Positions 43,159 to 54,048 are shown, counted from the first letter of the stretch. The stretch: 64,000 nucleotides of DNA from Pseudothauera nasutitermitis (GCF_004801295.1 NZ_SSOC01000002.1:124001-188000); one strand, 5' to 3'. The notes: generated by a model not told the origin, from the letters alone. Numbers and translations are program-made.

Positions 43159-43186
43159 GTCGTGGGAGCCGGTGCGCGCCGGCGGG

Positions 43187-43477
43187 TCAGTAGCGTCCGC
43201 CGCCGCGCCGCGTGGGATCGCTGCCCCAGGCGGCATTGGCGTCGTACTCGAACTCCGGATAGTTCCGGTCATGTTCGAGCAGCAGGCTCATGATGGTCAT
43301 CGCATGCTCGGGCGGGAAGCCCTGGCGGGCGCCGCCGCGCGTGTCGGTCATCAGCCGGAAGATGAACTGGCGGCACTCCTTGCTGCCCCACATCAGATCG
43401 ATCTGGCGCAGATGCGGGAAGCGCTCGTAGAGCGCCCGGGTATCGGTTTCGGTCGGACGGCCGCTGGCGGTGTTCAT
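43187..43477 (-). CDS. Conserved hypothetical protein
   Basis: 96-residue soluble protein, unrecognised. It contains RFPHLRQIDLMWGSKECRQF and an FIFRLMTDTRGGARQGFPPEHA stretch, with a helical DUF-like character, and ends in a Gly/Arg tail. Start at 43477 is the first ATG (MNTASG); a GTG at 43507 is in frame. It faces the helicase gene tail to tail. Confidence 0.55.
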   Translation of the reverse strand: MNTASGRPTETDTRALYERFPHLRQIDLMWGSKECRQFIFRLMTDTRGGARQGFPPEHAMTIMSLLLEHDRNYPEFEYDANAAWGSDPTRRGGGRY

Positions 43478-43572
43478 CCCAGGAGATGCTCGGGGAGTGG
43501 TTGTCACAGAACGTCGGACTTATAACCGAAGTCGTAGTTCCCCGCAACCACCCGAACGGCGGACGCCGTCCA

Positions 43573-44700
43573 TCAAACGGGTGTCGAGACGTGACCCAGG
43601 ATGGCGTTGAGCATGGCCGCACCCAACCGTTCGCTGCGCGCTGCGCTCCAGCCTGCCCTTTCGTCGGGCAGCGCGGCATTGTCCTTGAAGGGCATTTCCA
43701 GCGTCAGCGACACGCAGCCGAAGTGGTTGGCGACCCACTTGCTGGCAAGCGTGAGCAAGTCCTCGCCGAAACGCCCCGGCAGATAGCCATGCTCGGTCTG
43801 GAAATCCGGGCTGGCGGCGAGCAGCGCATCGATGAAGCGCGCCTGCCGGCGGGCCAGTTCGGCCGTGAAGTTGGGCACCTCTTCCGCCGTGGAGAAAAAC
43901 ACGTAGGGCATTTCCTCGTCGCCGTGGATGTCGAGGAACAGGTCGCAGCCGCTTTCCATCATTGCCTGGCGGGTCAACGCCACTTCCGGCGCGGCCAGCG
44001 GATCCGGCGCACGCCATTCGCGGTTGAGGTTGCGCCCGGCCGCATTGGTGCGCAGATTCCCGTGCATGGCGCCATCCGGGTTCATGTTCGGGACGATGTG
44101 GAAGCGCGCATGTTCGCGCGCCTTGCGCGCCACCGGATCGGCGGGGTCCAGCAGGCGCTTCAGCAGCCCTTCGACGAACCACTCCGCCATGGTTTCGCCC
44201 GGATGCTGGCGGGCGATGATCCACACCGGCCGGCGCTGCGGAGCAGGCTCGCCGACCACGATCACGTCGACATCACGCCCTTCCACGGTGGCGCCCAGGT
44301 TGCGCACGCGCGCGCCGGGATGCTGCGCCGCCCAGGCCAGCAGATCCAGATGGCGCTCGTGCGAATAGGGTTCGAAGTAGGCGTAGTAGATGCTGTCCTG
44401 CTCCGGAGTGTGCTCGACCACCAGGCGGCCGTTTTCATAGCGCGTGGCGTCGATGCGGAACCAGTCGCGCCGATCGTAGGAGGCCACGCAGCGATAGCCC
44501 CGCCAGTCCGGGTAGGCCGATTCGGCCGCGTTCTCGAACACCATGCGCAACGGGGTGTGCGCCGCGCCCTGGACGCGGAAATGGAACCACTGGCGGAAGT
44601 CGGCCGCATTGTCCGCGCGCAGGCGCAGGCGGATGTTGGCCGGGTCGGCGGCATCCACCACCTCGATGGAGCCCGCGTCGAAAGCGTGGCTGATGCGCAT
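43573..44700 (-). CDS. M14-family zinc carboxypeptidase
   Basis: 375-residue metallopeptidase of the cytosolic carboxypeptidase-like M14 branch. Zinc ligands H166 and E169 in RQHPGET and H259 in FLDIHGDEE are present, as are the N-terminal beta-sandwich domain (about 1-130, with WFRIDATRYENG) and the PNMNPDGAMHGNLRTN block. No signal peptide, so cytoplasmic. ATG 44700 follows the yaaA stop by 5 bases; the open frame continuing upstream only overlaps yaaA. Substrate unknown; relatives trim C-terminal acidic residues or peptides. Confidence 0.9.
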   Translation of the reverse strand: MRISHAFDAGSIEVVDAADPANIRLRLRADNAADFRQWFHFRVQGAAHTPLRMVFENAAESAYPDWRGYRCVASYDRRDWFRIDATRYENGRLVVEHTPEQDSIYYAYFEPYSHERHLDLLAWAAQHPGARVRNLGATVEGRDVDVIVVGEPAPQRRPVWIIARQHPGETMAEWFVEGLLKRLLDPADPVARKAREHARFHIVPNMNPDGAMHGNLRTNAAGRNLNREWRAPDPLAAPEVALTRQAMMESGCDLFLDIHGDEEMPYVFFSTAEEVPNFTAELARRQARFIDALLAASPDFQTEHGYLPGRFGEDLLTLASKWVANHFGCVSLTLEMPFKDNAALPDERAGWSAARSERLGAAMLNAILGHVSTPV

Positions 44701-44705
44701 GGCGC

Positions 44706-45491
44706 TCACTCCTGGCGGCGGCGGAACACCAGGGTGTCGTCGTCCGAGGCGGCCTCGACGAAGGCATAGCCCTCCGCGTCGAAATCCTTCAGGGCCTCGA
44801 CATCCATCGCACGCTGCCGGATGACGTGGCGGCACATCAGCCCGCGCGCGCGCTTGGCGTAGAAGCTGATGATCTTGTAGCGCCCGCCCTTCCAGTCCTC
44901 GAACACCGGGGTGACCACACGCCCGCCGAGCTTGTCGGCCTGGACGGACTTGAAGTACTCCTCGGAAGCCAGGTTGACCAGCACTGGCAGTTCGCCCGAT
45001 TCGCGCTGCGCCGCGAGCGTGGCACGCAGCGCATCGGTGATCCGGCTCCCCCACCAGGCGTACAGGTTGCGCCCGCGCGGATTGGCGAGCCGGGTGCCCA
45101 TCTCCAGCCGGTAGGCCTGCATCAGATCCAGCGGGCGCAGCACCCCGTACAGCCCGGAGAGGATGCGCAGATGGTCCTGCGCCCAGGAAAGGTCGTCGTC
45201 GCCCAGGCTGGCGGCGTCCAGGCCCTCATACACGTCGCCGTTGAAGGCCAGCACCGCCTGCTTGGCGTTGGCGGTGTCGAAGGGGCGGGACCAGGCGGCG
45301 TAGCGCGCCACGTTGAGGGTGGCGAGCTGGTCGGAGAGGTCCATCAGCTTCGCCACGTCCTGCGGCGCGAGTTCGCGCAGGATGCCGATCAGTTCTTCGG
45401 CCTGGTCGAGGAAATCCGGCTGGCTGTGGCGGGTGGTGGTCGGCGGGGTTTCGTAGTCCAGCGCCTTGGCGGGGGAGATGACGAAAAGCAT
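44706..45491 (-). CDS. yaaA: Peroxide stress protein YaaA
   Basis: 261-residue YaaA/DUF328 protein, full length. Starts [16 protein letters not shown]; contains [49 protein letters not shown] and [11 protein letters not shown]. In E. coli it lowers intracellular iron during peroxide stress, which fits a genome rich in iron uptake. First gene of a two-gene unit with the carboxypeptidase. Divergent from bioA with 142 bases between. Confidence 0.95.
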   Translation of the reverse strand: MLFVISPAKALDYETPPTTTRHSQPDFLDQAEELIGILRELAPQDVAKLMDLSDQLATLNVARYAAWSRPFDTANAKQAVLAFNGDVYEGLDAASLGDDDLSWAQDHLRILSGLYGVLRPLDLMQAYRLEMGTRLANPRGRNLYAWWGSRITDALRATLAAQRESGELPVLVNLASEEYFKSVQADKLGGRVVTPVFEDWKGGRYKIISFYAKRARGLMCRHVIRQRAMDVEALKDFDAEGYAFVEAASDDDTLVFRRRQE

Positions 45492-45633
45492 GGTGTTGTG
45501 CGCGGGTTGGGGAATTGCTGGATGGTAGCAAAAGCGCACGGCCCGCAGCGCATCCGCACGGGGCACGGCGTTTGACACCACCGGGGCGATTGCGCACCAT
45601 TGCCCGGTTTTGCCCCACCCTCGCCCACCGCCC

Positions 45634-46953
45634 ATGCCGCAACCCGACCTGCTCCAACGCTCGCTCGCCGCCGTCTGGCACCCGTGTACGCAGATGAAGC
45701 GCCACGAAACCCTGCCGCCGGTGGCCATTGCGCACGGCGAAGGTGCGTGGCTCATCGACGCGGACGGGCACCGGCTGCTGGATGGCATCTCTTCCTGGTG
45801 GGTGAACCTGTTCGGCCACTGTAACCCGCGCATCAATGCGGCCCTGCGCGAGCAGCTGGACACGCTGGAACACGTACTGCTGGCCGGCTTCACTCACGAG
45901 CCGGTGGTGGCGCTCTCGGAACGGCTGGCGGCGCTGACCGGCCAGCGCCTGGGGCATGCCTTCTACGCCTCGGACGGCGCCTCGGCCACCGAGATCGCCC
46001 TGAAGATGAGCGCCCATTACTGGCGCAACCACGGCCAGCCCGGCAAGCACCGCTTCGTCAGCCTGGCCGGCGGCTACCACGGCGAGACCGTGGGCGCGCT
46101 GGCGGTGACCGACGTGCCCATCTTCCGCGACGCCTACGCCGATCTCGTCAAGCCCGGCGCCACCGTGCCCTGCCCCGATGCCCGCCTGGCCGCCCCCGGC
46201 GAAACCCCGGCCGACGTGGCCCGCCGCGCGGCGGCCGCGCTGGAGGCGCATCTGGCCGAACACCACGACGAGACCGCCGCGCTGATCGTCGAACCGCTGG
46301 TGCAGGGCGCGGCCGGCATGGTCATGTACGACCCGGAATACCTGCGCCTGGCGCGCGCCCTGTGCGAGCGCTACCGCGTGCATCTGGTGGCCGACGAGAT
46401 CGCCGTGGGCTGCGGGCGCACCGGCAGCTTCTTCGCCTGCGAGCAGGCCGGTGTGTGGCCGGACTTCCTGTGCCTGTCCAAGGGCATCTCCGGCGGCTAT
46501 CTGCCCCTGTCGCTGGTGCTGTCCACGGACGAGGTCTACGCCGCCTTCTACGCTGACGACGCCGCGCGCGGCTTCCTGCATTCCCACTCCTACACCGGCA
46601 ACCCGCTGGCCTGCCGCGCCGCGCTCGCCACCCTGGAGATCTTCGCCGAAGAAGACGTGCTGGCCGCCAACCAGGAGCGCGCCGTACTCCTGCACCGGGC
46701 GATGGAGGAGCACTTCGGCAACCACCCGGCGGCACGCCACCTGCGCAGCCGCGGCATGATCCTCGCCTTCGACGTGGCGGGCGCCGGCGCCGACTTCGGC
46801 CGCCGCTTCTTCGCCGCCGCGCTGGCGCACGGCGTGCTGCTGCGCCCCATCGGCAACACGGTGTATTTCATGCCGCCCTACATCGTGGACGAAGCCGAAA
46901 CCGCCCACCTGATGCGCGGCGCCCGTGCCGCGCTGGACGCGGCGCTCGCCTGA
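45634..46953 (+). CDS. bioA: Adenosylmethionine-8-amino-7-oxononanoate aminotransferase
   Basis: 439-residue class III PLP aminotransferase that makes 7,8-diaminopelargonate from KAPA using S-adenosylmethionine. Signs: WHPCTQMK start, [20 protein letters not shown], the [13 protein letters not shown] motif and the PLP lysine in [11 protein letters not shown] 45634; the open frame upstream is just eight residues longer. First gene of bioA-F-H-C-D; bioF starts 2 bases after its stop. Confidence 0.96.
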   Translation: MPQPDLLQRSLAAVWHPCTQMKRHETLPPVAIAHGEGAWLIDADGHRLLDGISSWWVNLFGHCNPRINAALREQLDTLEHVLLAGFTHEPVVALSERLAALTGQRLGHAFYASDGASATEIALKMSAHYWRNHGQPGKHRFVSLAGGYHGETVGALAVTDVPIFRDAYADLVKPGATVPCPDARLAAPGETPADVARRAAAALEAHLAEHHDETAALIVEPLVQGAAGMVMYDPEYLRLARALCERYRVHLVADEIAVGCGRTGSFFACEQAGVWPDFLCLSKGISGGYLPLSLVLSTDEVYAAFYADDAARGFLHSHSYTGNPLACRAALATLEIFAEEDVLAANQERAVLLHRAMEEHFGNHPAARHLRSRGMILAFDVAGAGADFGRRFFAAALAHGVLLRPIGNTVYFMPPYIVDEAETAHLMRGARAALDAALA

Positions 46954-46955
46954 AC

Positions 46956-48116
46956 ATGCTGCGCGACCGCCTGCGGGCCGACCTGGCCGCCCTCGACGCC
47001 CGGGCCCTGCGCCGCAGCCGGCGCAGCCTCGCCAGCCCCTGCGGGCCCCGCGCGGTGGTGGACGGACGCGAGATGCTGGCCTTTTGCAGCAACGACTACC
47101 TGGGGCTGGCCGGCGAACCGCGACTGGCTCAGGCCCTGGCCGACGGCGCCGCACACTGGGGCGCGGGTTCCGGGGCCTCGCATCTGGTCAGCGGCCACTA
47201 CCGCGTGCATGACGAACTGGAGGCGCGCCTGGCGGCCTTCGTCGGCATGGAGGCGGCGCTCTATCTGTCCACCGGCTACATGGCCAACCTGGGAGTGGCC
47301 CCGGCGCTGCTCGGGCGCGGCGACGCCATCTTTGCCGACCGCCTCAACCACGCCTCGCTGGTGGACGGCGCCCTGCTTTCCCGTGCCGAACTGCACCGCT
47401 ACCCCCACGCCGACACCGCCGCGCTGACACGCATGCTGGAAGGCAGCAAGGCGGCGCGGCGCGCCATCGTCACCGACAGCGTGTTCAGCATGGACGGCGA
47501 CCTCGCCCCGCTGGCCGAATTGCTGGCGCTGGCCGAACGGCACGACTGCTGGCTGATCGTGGACGACGCCCACGGCTTCGGCGTGCTCGGCCCCCGGGGG
47601 CGCGGGGCGCTCGCCGCCGCCGGGCTGGCGAGCTGGAGGCTGATCTATGTGGGCACGCTGGGCAAGGCCGCCGGCGTGTCCGGCGCCTTCGTCGCCGGGC
47701 AGGCCGAGGTGGTGGCCTGGCTGATGCAGAAGATGCGCACCTACATTTTCACCACCGGCGCCCCGCCGGCGCTGGCCCATGCGCTGCTGGAGAGCCTGGA
47801 TCTGATCGAAGCGGGCGACGCCCGCCGCGCCCGGCTCGCCGAACTGATCGACCTGCTGCGCGGCGAACTGCGCCTCGCCCGCTGGCGCCTGTCGCCCTCG
47901 CCCACTGCCATCCAGCCCGTGCTGGTGGGCGACAATGCCGAGACGCTGCAGCTTGCCCGCGCGCTGTGGGACGAAGGGCTGTGGGTGCCGGCCATCCGCC
48001 CGCCCACGGTGCCCCAGGGCAGCGCCCGGCTGCGCATCTCGCTCACCGCCGCGCATACCGAAGACGACGTGCGGCGGCTCGCCGCCGCGCTGAACCGCCT
48101 GGAGGCGGCGCCGTGA
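46956..48116 (+). CDS. bioF: 8-amino-7-oxononanoate synthase
   Basis: 386-residue PLP enzyme that condenses pimeloyl-ACP with alanine to [43 protein letters not shown] and the PLP lysine in [10 protein letters not shown] are intact. Starts 2 bases after bioA; its stop overlaps the bioH GTG (GTGA). Confidence 0.96.
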   Translation: MLRDRLRADLAALDARALRRSRRSLASPCGPRAVVDGREMLAFCSNDYLGLAGEPRLAQALADGAAHWGAGSGASHLVSGHYRVHDELEARLAAFVGMEAALYLSTGYMANLGVAPALLGRGDAIFADRLNHASLVDGALLSRAELHRYPHADTAALTRMLEGSKAARRAIVTDSVFSMDGDLAPLAELLALAERHDCWLIVDDAHGFGVLGPRGRGALAAAGLASWRLIYVGTLGKAAGVSGAFVAGQAEVVAWLMQKMRTYIFTTGAPPALAHALLESLDLIEAGDARRARLAELIDLLRGELRLARWRLSPSPTAIQPVLVGDNAETLQLARALWDEGLWVPAIRPPTVPQGSARLRISLTAAHTEDDVRRLAAALNRLEAAP

Positions 48117-48853
48117 GCCGGCCGCTGGTGCTGCTGCACGGCTGGGGCCTCACTGCCCGCGTATGGGAAACGCTGCGCGCGCCGCTGGCCGGCCTGACCA
48201 TCCATGCCCCCGACCTGCCCGGCCACGGCAGCGCACCGGCCGTCAGCGGCACTGACCTGGCCGCGTGGACCGACCGCCTCGCCGCCGATCTGCCGGACGG
48301 CGCCACCGTGTGCGGCTGGTCGCTCGGCGCCCTGCTCGCCCTCGACTTCGCCGCCCGCCATCCACGCAAGGTGGCCCGCCTGGCACTGATCGGCGCCACG
48401 CCGCGCTTCGCCGCCACCGAGGGCTGGCCCCATGCACTCGACGCCGAAACGGTGGCCGCCTTCCGCGACGCCTTCACCAGCGCGCCGGCCGCCGTGCTGC
48501 ACCGCTTCATCGCCCTGCAAGTGCTGGGCGACGCCCACCGGCGCGAAGTAGGCGGCAAACTCACGGCCGCCCTGAGCGCCGCCGAACCCGACGCGGCCCA
48601 GACCGAGGCGCTGGCCGCCGGTCTGGCGGTACTGGCCGGCGCCGATCTGCGCGGCACGCTGGCGGCCATCCGCCAGCCGGCGCTGCTGCTGCACGGCGAG
48701 CACGACGCGCTGATGCCCGTCGGCGCGGCACGCTGGCTGGCGGCGCAATGGCCCGATGCCCGGCTGGAAATCCTGGCCGCCTGCGGCCATGCGCCCTTCC
48801 TTTCCCGCCCGGCGGAATGCGCTACGCTGCTGGAGGGCTTCCATCGTGGCTGA
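48113..48853 (+). CDS. bioH: Pimeloyl-ACP methyl ester esterase
   Basis: 246-residue alpha/beta hydrolase: [13 protein letters not shown], nucleophile elbow CGWSLGAL (Ser), acid in GEHDALMP and catalytic His in CGHAPFLS. It cleaves the methyl ester of pimeloyl-ACP, closing the BioC cycle. GTG start overlaps the bioF stop; bioC begins 8 bases before its end. The operon position supports BioH over a generic esterase. Confidence 0.93.
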   Translation: MSRPLVLLHGWGLTARVWETLRAPLAGLTIHAPDLPGHGSAPAVSGTDLAAWTDRLAADLPDGATVCGWSLGALLALDFAARHPRKVARLALIGATPRFAATEGWPHALDAETVAAFRDAFTSAPAAVLHRFIALQVLGDAHRREVGGKLTAALSAAEPDAAQTEALAAGLAVLAGADLRGTLAAIRQPALLLHGEHDALMPVGAARWLAAQWPDARLEILAACGHAPFLSRPAECATLLEGFHRG

Positions 48854-49652
48854 CCCCGTGCTCCAGCCCGCGCCGGCGCATGCCTCCGCCAAGGCGCGGG
48901 TGCGCCTGGCCTTTCATCGCGCGGCGGCCACCTACGACCGGGCCGCGCAGGTCCAGCGCGAAGTCTGCGCCCGCCTGGAGGCATTCGCCACGGCGCACGC
49001 CTGCCGCCGCCCGGTGGCGCGCGTGCTGGACGCCGGCTGCGGCACCGGCCACGCCCTGGCCCGTCTGGCCGCCCTGCATCCGGGCGCGCAGGTGCTGGCC
49101 CTGGACTTCGCCCCCGGCATGCTGGCCCGGGTGAACGGCCACGCGTGCATCTGCGGCGATCTCGAACGCCTGCCGCTGGCCGGCGGCTGCATCGACGCAC
49201 TGTGGTCCAGCCTGGCCCTGCAATGGTGCGCGCCGCAACGTGCGCTGGGCGAGATCGCCCGGGTGCTCGCGCCGGGCGGCAGCGCCTGGATCGCCACGCT
49301 GGGGCCGCACACCCTGCACGAACTGCGGGAGGCTTTCCATGCGGTGGACCGGGCCGCGCACGTGATCGACTTCCACCCGCCGCAAACCTGGCGTGCCGCT
49401 GCCGAGGCCGCCGGGCTGGCGGTACGCACCCTGGAACGGGCGCCGGCCTGGGCGCTGGCCGCCGATCTGCGCAGCCTGCTCGCCGGCATCAAGGCCATCG
49501 GCGCGCACAGCGTGGGCCCTGCCCCGCGCGCGCCGCTCGGCCGCGCGGCGTGGCGCACGCTGGAAGCGCGCTACGAAACCCGGCGTCGGCCGGACGGCCT
49601 GCTGCCGGCGACCTACGACGTGATCCTGCTGGCCGTGGAAAAACCGCTGTGA
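48846..49652 (+). CDS. bioC: Malonyl-ACP O-methyltransferase
   Basis: 268-residue class I SAM methyltransferase: AAATYDRAAQVQREV start region, SAM-binding LDAGCGTGHALARL, and GDLERLPLAGGCIDALWSSLALQWC, a BioC hallmark. It methylates malonyl-ACP to enter fatty acid synthesis as a disguised primer. GTG 48846 overlaps bioH by 8 bases. Confidence 0.94.
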   Translation: MADPVLQPAPAHASAKARVRLAFHRAAATYDRAAQVQREVCARLEAFATAHACRRPVARVLDAGCGTGHALARLAALHPGAQVLALDFAPGMLARVNGHACICGDLERLPLAGGCIDALWSSLALQWCAPQRALGEIARVLAPGGSAWIATLGPHTLHELREAFHAVDRAAHVIDFHPPQTWRAAAEAAGLAVRTLERAPAWALAADLRSLLAGIKAIGAHSVGPAPRAPLGRAAWRTLEARYETRRRPDGLLPATYDVILLAVEKPL

Positions 49653-50326
49653 GCGCCGCCGCCTGGTTCGTGACCGGTACCGATACCGAAGTCGGCAAGA
49701 CCTTCACCACCTGCGCGCTACTGCATGCCGCGCGCCGCGCCGGCCTGCGCGCCCTGGGGATGAAGCCGGTGGCCGCCGGCGCCGAGCTGGTGGACAGACG
49801 GCTGGCCAACGAGGATGCGCTGCACCTGCGGGCCGCCGGCAGCTTCGATCCGGGCCTGGAACTGCTCAACCCCTACTGCCTGGCCAGCCCGGTCGCCCCT
49901 CACCTGGCGGCGCGGGAAGAAGGCGTGTGCATCGATCCGGCGCTGATCGCCGCCCGGCTCGCGCAGTTGCGCGCCCTGGCCGACTGCGTGTTCGTCGAGG
50001 GCGCGGGCGGCTTCCGCGTGCCGCTGGCGGACGACTACGACATGGCGATGCTGGCGCGCGATCTCGGCCTGCCGGTGATCCTGGTGGTGGGCATGCGGCT
50101 GGGCTGCATCAACCATGCCCTGCTCACGGCGGAGGCCGTCGCCGCGCGCGGACTGCCGCTGGCGGGCTGGATCGCCAACCGCATCGATCCGCGCATGCTG
50201 CGTTTCGAGGACAACCTGGAGGCGCTGCGCGAGCGCCTGGACGCTCCTCTGCTCGGCGTGCTGCCCCACCGCGCGGACGGCGACGCGGCGGCGGCCGGCG
50301 CCGGGCTGGCGCTGCCGCAGCCTTGA
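49649..50326 (+). CDS. bioD: Dethiobiotin synthetase
   Basis: 225-residue ATP-dependent carboxylase that closes the ureido ring of dethiobiotin. P-loop GTDTEVGKT, MKPVAAG, and VEGAGGFRVPL are intact. GTG 49649 overlaps the bioC stop (GTGA). Last gene of the unit; biotin synthase bioB is not in this window. Confidence 0.96.
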   Translation: MSAAAWFVTGTDTEVGKTFTTCALLHAARRAGLRALGMKPVAAGAELVDRRLANEDALHLRAAGSFDPGLELLNPYCLASPVAPHLAAREEGVCIDPALIAARLAQLRALADCVFVEGAGGFRVPLADDYDMAMLARDLGLPVILVVGMRLGCINHALLTAEAVAARGLPLAGWIANRIDPRMLRFEDNLEALRERLDAPLLGVLPHRADGDAAAAGAGLALPQP

Positions 50327-50348
50327 CCCCGCCTTCACTCGGGCACCC

Positions 50349-50807
50349 CTACAGCACGGTCAGCAATTGCCCCTTCAGTTCGGCCGCGCGCTGCCTGCCG
50401 GCTCTGGTCAGCGAGATGCTTTCCAGCCAGTCGTCGACAAGCCCCTGCAGTTCGAGCGCGCTGCGGCTGTCGCTGATGCGGGTCATCAGATCGATGTTGC
50501 CGTACGGACCGTTGAAGGTACGCAGGGAATTCATCATGAAGTTGCGGGCCGGCTCGATCGTCCTGCCTTCGGTCCGCTGCGTGCTGGCCGTTTCGGCCGC
50601 CGCGGCGCCGGTCGCTTCCAGATAGCCTTCCGCCTGCAACAGCGCGAGAGTGTCGTCCAAAGCGGGATCGGGCATCAGCGCGCGCACTTCGGCAAGCCTG
50701 CGCTTGCCGTCGAACAGGATCAGCACCCTGCGCGCACGCGGGCCGAGCCCGCTGCGGTGTTCGATTTCTTCCTGCCCTTTGCGGGTCTTGGCGAAAATCG
50801 CGGTCAT
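50349..50807 (-). CDS. Conserved hypothetical protein
   Basis: 152-residue soluble protein, function unrecognised. It begins MTAIFAKTRKGQEEIEHRSG, has a winged-helix-like stretch (RVLILFDGKRRLAEVRALM, LLQAEGYLE, about 25-65) and a second helical part (about 85-150). A winged-helix fold is only a guess. ATG follows GGAG. Convergent with bioD. Confidence 0.6.
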   Translation of the reverse strand: MTAIFAKTRKGQEEIEHRSGLGPRARRVLILFDGKRRLAEVRALMPDPALDDTLALLQAEGYLEATGAAAAETASTQRTEGRTIEPARNFMMNSLRTFNGPYGNIDLMTRISDSRSALELQGLVDDWLESISLTRAGRQRAAELKGQLLTVL

Positions 50808-50874
50808 TTTGTCTCCTCGGTGTGGAATGTGCTGCGGTGTATGTGGTGGAAGTTCCTCGCATGAAAGATGAGCG

Positions 50875-50899
50875 GCCCGACCTGCTCAGCAGGTCGGGC
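50875..50899 (-). terminator. Hairpin at the end of the envelope operon
   Basis: Perfect 11-bp stem GCCCGACCTGC / GCAGGTCGGGC, loop TCA, 57 bases past the methyltransferase stop. No strong U-run on the - strand. Confidence 0.6.
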
Positions 50900-50955
50900 G
50901 GGAAGATTTTGCGCGCCTGCCGGCCAATGTCAATAGCGTTTTCGAGCGCGCCGTT

Positions 50956-51756
50956 TCAGCGCGTCGGCATGTCCCGGCGCTGACGCAATTGCTCGAACAG
51001 GCAGATGGCCACGGCGGCGCCGACGTTGAGCGACTCCAGCCTGCCGGGCATGGGAATGCGCACATGCCGGCTGGCCAGCGCAAGCGCTTCGGGCGACAGC
51101 CCCTGCCCTTCGGCGCCGAACAGCCAGGCGACCGGAGCACGCAGATCGAGCTCGTACAGATCCCAGGAATCGTCGCGCAGCGCGGTGGCGAGGACCTGTC
51201 CCGGATAGCCGGCCAGCGCGGCGGCCAGGTCTGCGCGTTCGTGGATGCGCAGGGCGAAGTGCGCGCCCATGCCTGCGCGCAGCACGCGCGGCGCCCAGGC
51301 TTGCGCGCAGCCCGGGGAGAGCAGCGCATCCTGAATGCCGGCGGCCGCAGCGGTGCGCAGGATGGCGCCGAGGTTGCCGGCGTCCTGCACGCCGTCGAGC
51401 ACCAGCAGGGAATCGGTGAACGCGCGAGGGGCCGGCTCGGCGGGCAGATCGAAGGAGGCCAGGATGCCCGCGGGCGTATCGACCGGACTGATCTGGGCAA
51501 GCACGGCATCGGGCAGACGCAGCACTTCGCAGGATGTGCCGGCGCAGCGTTCCGCCAAACGAACGATTTCAGCGCTCTGCAAGCCCTGCTCGCTGATCGC
51601 CAGTTCGCGCAAGGTCCACCCGGCATCGAGCGCGGCGGTGATCAGATGGGCGCCATCCAGCACGCTCTGGCCGAGCTTGCGGCGTTCGCGCGCCGAGCCG
51701 GCCAGCGCGCGCAGACGGCGCACGGTGGGATTGTCGCGCGAGGTGATGGCTTTCAC
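50956..51756 (-). CDS. SpoU/TrmH-family RNA 2-prime-O-ribose methyltransferase
   Basis: 266-residue SPOUT methyltransferase. N-terminal substrate-binding part starting ITSRDNPTVRRLRALAG, then the knot domain with LLVLDGVQDAGNLGAILRTA, LFGAEGQGLS and IPMPGRLESLNVGAAVAI, the three SpoU motifs. Probably modifies rRNA; the exact site cannot be told. GTG start, 10 bases after the CopD-like stop. Confidence 0.9.
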   Translation of the reverse strand: MKAITSRDNPTVRRLRALAGSARERRKLGQSVLDGAHLITAALDAGWTLRELAISEQGLQSAEIVRLAERCAGTSCEVLRLPDAVLAQISPVDTPAGILASFDLPAEPAPRAFTDSLLVLDGVQDAGNLGAILRTAAAAGIQDALLSPGCAQAWAPRVLRAGMGAHFALRIHERADLAAALAGYPGQVLATALRDDSWDLYELDLRAPVAWLFGAEGQGLSPEALALASRHVRIPMPGRLESLNVGAAVAICLFEQLRQRRDMPTR

Positions 51757-51766
51757 CGCCCCAGCC

Positions 51767-52222
51767 TCAGATGCCCAGGCCCAGCGTGGACACGGCGATG
51801 GTCAGTACGCCCAGCGCCAGATTGAAGCCCACGCGCTGGCGGATGCGCCCCAGCGCGAGCGCGGCCGTCGCCCAGTCTTCCGCGTCGACGGCCGCGCGCA
51901 GGCGCTGCCAGGGGCCGAACCAGATGGACAGGAACACCGCCATCATCAGGTTGCCGGTGAACAGCATGGCGTGCCAGGCACGCGGCGCCGAGGCGAAGCC
52001 GACCTCGAACAGCCGATAGCCGCCGGACAACGCGATGAGCGCGATCGACACCCATACCAGCGGGAAGAAGCGCGCCAGCACGCCGCGCCACAGTTCCAGG
52101 CGGGCCGCCGGGGCCAGACCGGCGGCGGCCGGGCGCAGGCAGGCCCAGGCGAAGGCCATGCCGCCGACCCACAGGGTGACGCCGCACACGTGCAGGAACA
52201 GCATCAGGTGGTTCACGGTCAT
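51767..52222 (-). CDS. CopD-domain membrane protein
   Basis: 151-residue protein with four hydrophobic segments (about 5-25, 52-72, 84-102, 130-150) and the CopD-type start [20 protein letters not shown] with conserved His. CopD relatives handle copper or act as small integral membrane proteins. Start overlaps the rnhB stop (ATGA), so it is part of the operon. Confidence 0.78.
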   Translation of the reverse strand: MTVNHLMLFLHVCGVTLWVGGMAFAWACLRPAAAGLAPAARLELWRGVLARFFPLVWVSIALIALSGGYRLFEVGFASAPRAWHAMLFTGNLMMAVFLSIWFGPWQRLRAAVDAEDWATAALALGRIRQRVGFNLALGVLTIAVSTLGLGI

Positions 52223-52833
52223 GCGCCGCCCTCCTCCGTCCGTAGTGGTGGATTCTGCAGGACGGCGCGTACCGGTGCGAAGCTGCGGCGGTGGAAGGGC
52301 GCGACGCCGTGGCGCTGGATCGCGGCCAGGTGGGCCGCGGTGGGATAGCCCTTGTGCGCGGCCAGGCCGTACTGCGGATACAGTGCATCCAGTTCGACCA
52401 TCATCGCATCGCGCGCGGTCTTGGCCAGGATCGATGCAGCGGAGATCGCCGGCTCCAGCGCGTCGCCCTTGACGATGGCACGCGCGCGCATCGCCAGCCC
52501 GGGCGGGCAGCGGTTGCCGTCGATCAGCGCTTCCTGCGGCTGCACGCCGAGCGCCTCCACGGCACGCCGCATGGCCAGCATGGTGGCGTGCAGGATGTTC
52601 AGCCGGTCGATTTCCTCGACGCTGGCTTCGGCCACCGCCCAGGCCAGTGCATGTTCGCGGATCAGCGGCGCCAGGCGTTCGCGGGCCTTCTCGCTGAGTT
52701 TCTTGGAATCGGCGAGGCCGGCGACCGGCCTGGCCGGGTCGAGGATCACCGCGGCGGCGACCACGGAGCCGCACAGCGGACCACGGCCGGCCTCGTCGAC
52801 GCCGCAGATCAGGTGGACGGATGTGCTGGACAT
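52219..52833 (-). CDS. rnhB: Ribonuclease HII
   Basis: 204-residue RNase HII that nicks RNA-DNA hybrids. Catalytic signature [12 protein letters not shown] (DEAG), [19 protein letters not shown] and [11 protein letters not shown] are intact. ATG 52833 lies inside the end of lpxB, a 25-base overlap, and the conserved start [18 protein letters not shown] fits. Confidence 0.96.
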   Translation of the reverse strand: MSSTSVHLICGVDEAGRGPLCGSVVAAAVILDPARPVAGLADSKKLSEKARERLAPLIREHALAWAVAEASVEEIDRLNILHATMLAMRRAVEALGVQPQEALIDGNRCPPGLAMRARAIVKGDALEPAISAASILAKTARDAMMVELDALYPQYGLAAHKGYPTAAHLAAIQRHGVAPFHRRSFAPVRAVLQNPPLRTEEGGA

Positions 52834-53981
52834 GAGGGCTCCACGCCCAGATAGGGCAATATCGCGCGCGCGGCCTTGTCGGCGGTGTCCTGGCGCAGCG
52901 TATGGTGAAGTTCGGTGAAGCGCTCGGCCAGCGCGCGGCGCGCGGCGGGGTCGAGCAGCCAGGCATCGAGGGCGTCGGCGAGCTTGTCGGGCACGGCATC
53001 GTCCTGCAGCAGTTCGGGCACCACGGTTTCGTTGCACAGGATGTTGGGCAGCCCGACCCAGGGCAGATAGGCCATGCGCTTCATCAGCCGATACTGCCAG
53101 TTGCCGATGCGGTAGCTGATCACCATCGGACGCTTGAGCAGCGCGGCCTCCAGGCTGGCCGTGCCGCTGGCCACCAGCACCACGTCGGCGGCGGTCATGG
53201 CGTCGACCGCATGGCCGAACAGCATGCGGATCGGCAGTTCCCCGGCCTGGTTGCGACACAGCGCCTCGGCGAACAGCAGACGGGTTTCGCGGGTGGCGAG
53301 CGGCACGAGGAAGACCGCATCCGGGTGACGCGTGTGCAGCAGCTTGGCGGTGGAGATGAAGGTGTCCGCCAGATTGCGCACCTCGGACTGCCGGCTGCCC
53401 GGCAGCAGCGCGAGCACCGGCGCATCGGATGGCAGTTCGAGCATCTCGCGCGCGGCGGCGCGGTTCGGCGCCAGCGGAAACACGTCGGCCAGCGGGTGGC
53501 CGACATAGCTCACCGGCACCCCGGCGCGTTCGTACAGCGCGGGCTCGAACGGGAACATGCACAGCATGTGGGACACGGAACGCGCGATCTTGCGGATGCG
53601 TCCGCCGCGCCATGCCCAGATGGACGGACTGACGAAGTGGATGGCCGGCATGCCGGCGGCCTTCACCTTGCCCTCCAGCCACAGATTGAAATCCGGCGCG
53701 TCGACGCCGATGAAGGCGGCCGGCCGCTCGCGTTTGATGCGCGCGAGCAGCTGCTTGCGGATGCCGGACAGCTCGCGGTAGCGCTTCAGCGCATCCACGT
53801 AGCCATGCACCGCAAGCAGTTCGCACGGCCACAGCGCGTCGAAGCCTTCCGCCTGCATCTTGGGGCCGCCGATGCCGAAGAATTCGGCGTCCGGCAGATG
53901 ACGGCGGATCGCGCGGATCAGGTGGCTGGCTAGCAGATCGCCGGAAGCTTCTCCGGCAACCATGGCGATTCTGGGCGGCAT
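52809..53981 (-). CDS. lpxB: Lipid-A-disaccharide synthase
   Basis: 390-residue glycosyltransferase joining UDP-diacylglucosamine and lipid [48 protein letters not shown] and [12 protein letters not shown] are present. Ends in a divergent CPAHPST tail that overlaps rnhB. Follows lpxA after a 67-base gap, the widest in the block. Confidence 0.97.
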   Translation of the reverse strand: MPPRIAMVAGEASGDLLASHLIRAIRRHLPDAEFFGIGGPKMQAEGFDALWPCELLAVHGYVDALKRYRELSGIRKQLLARIKRERPAAFIGVDAPDFNLWLEGKVKAAGMPAIHFVSPSIWAWRGGRIRKIARSVSHMLCMFPFEPALYERAGVPVSYVGHPLADVFPLAPNRAAAREMLELPSDAPVLALLPGSRQSEVRNLADTFISTAKLLHTRHPDAVFLVPLATRETRLLFAEALCRNQAGELPIRMLFGHAVDAMTAADVVLVASGTASLEAALLKRPMVISYRIGNWQYRLMKRMAYLPWVGLPNILCNETVVPELLQDDAVPDKLADALDAWLLDPAARRALAERFTELHHTLRQDTADKAARAILPYLGVEPSCPAHPST

Positions 53982-54048
53982 CGGGAGCGCTGGATCAGAC
54001 GTGGGTGGAGTGTGGGAACACGGGCGCCCGCGAGCGCCGCGTGGATAC

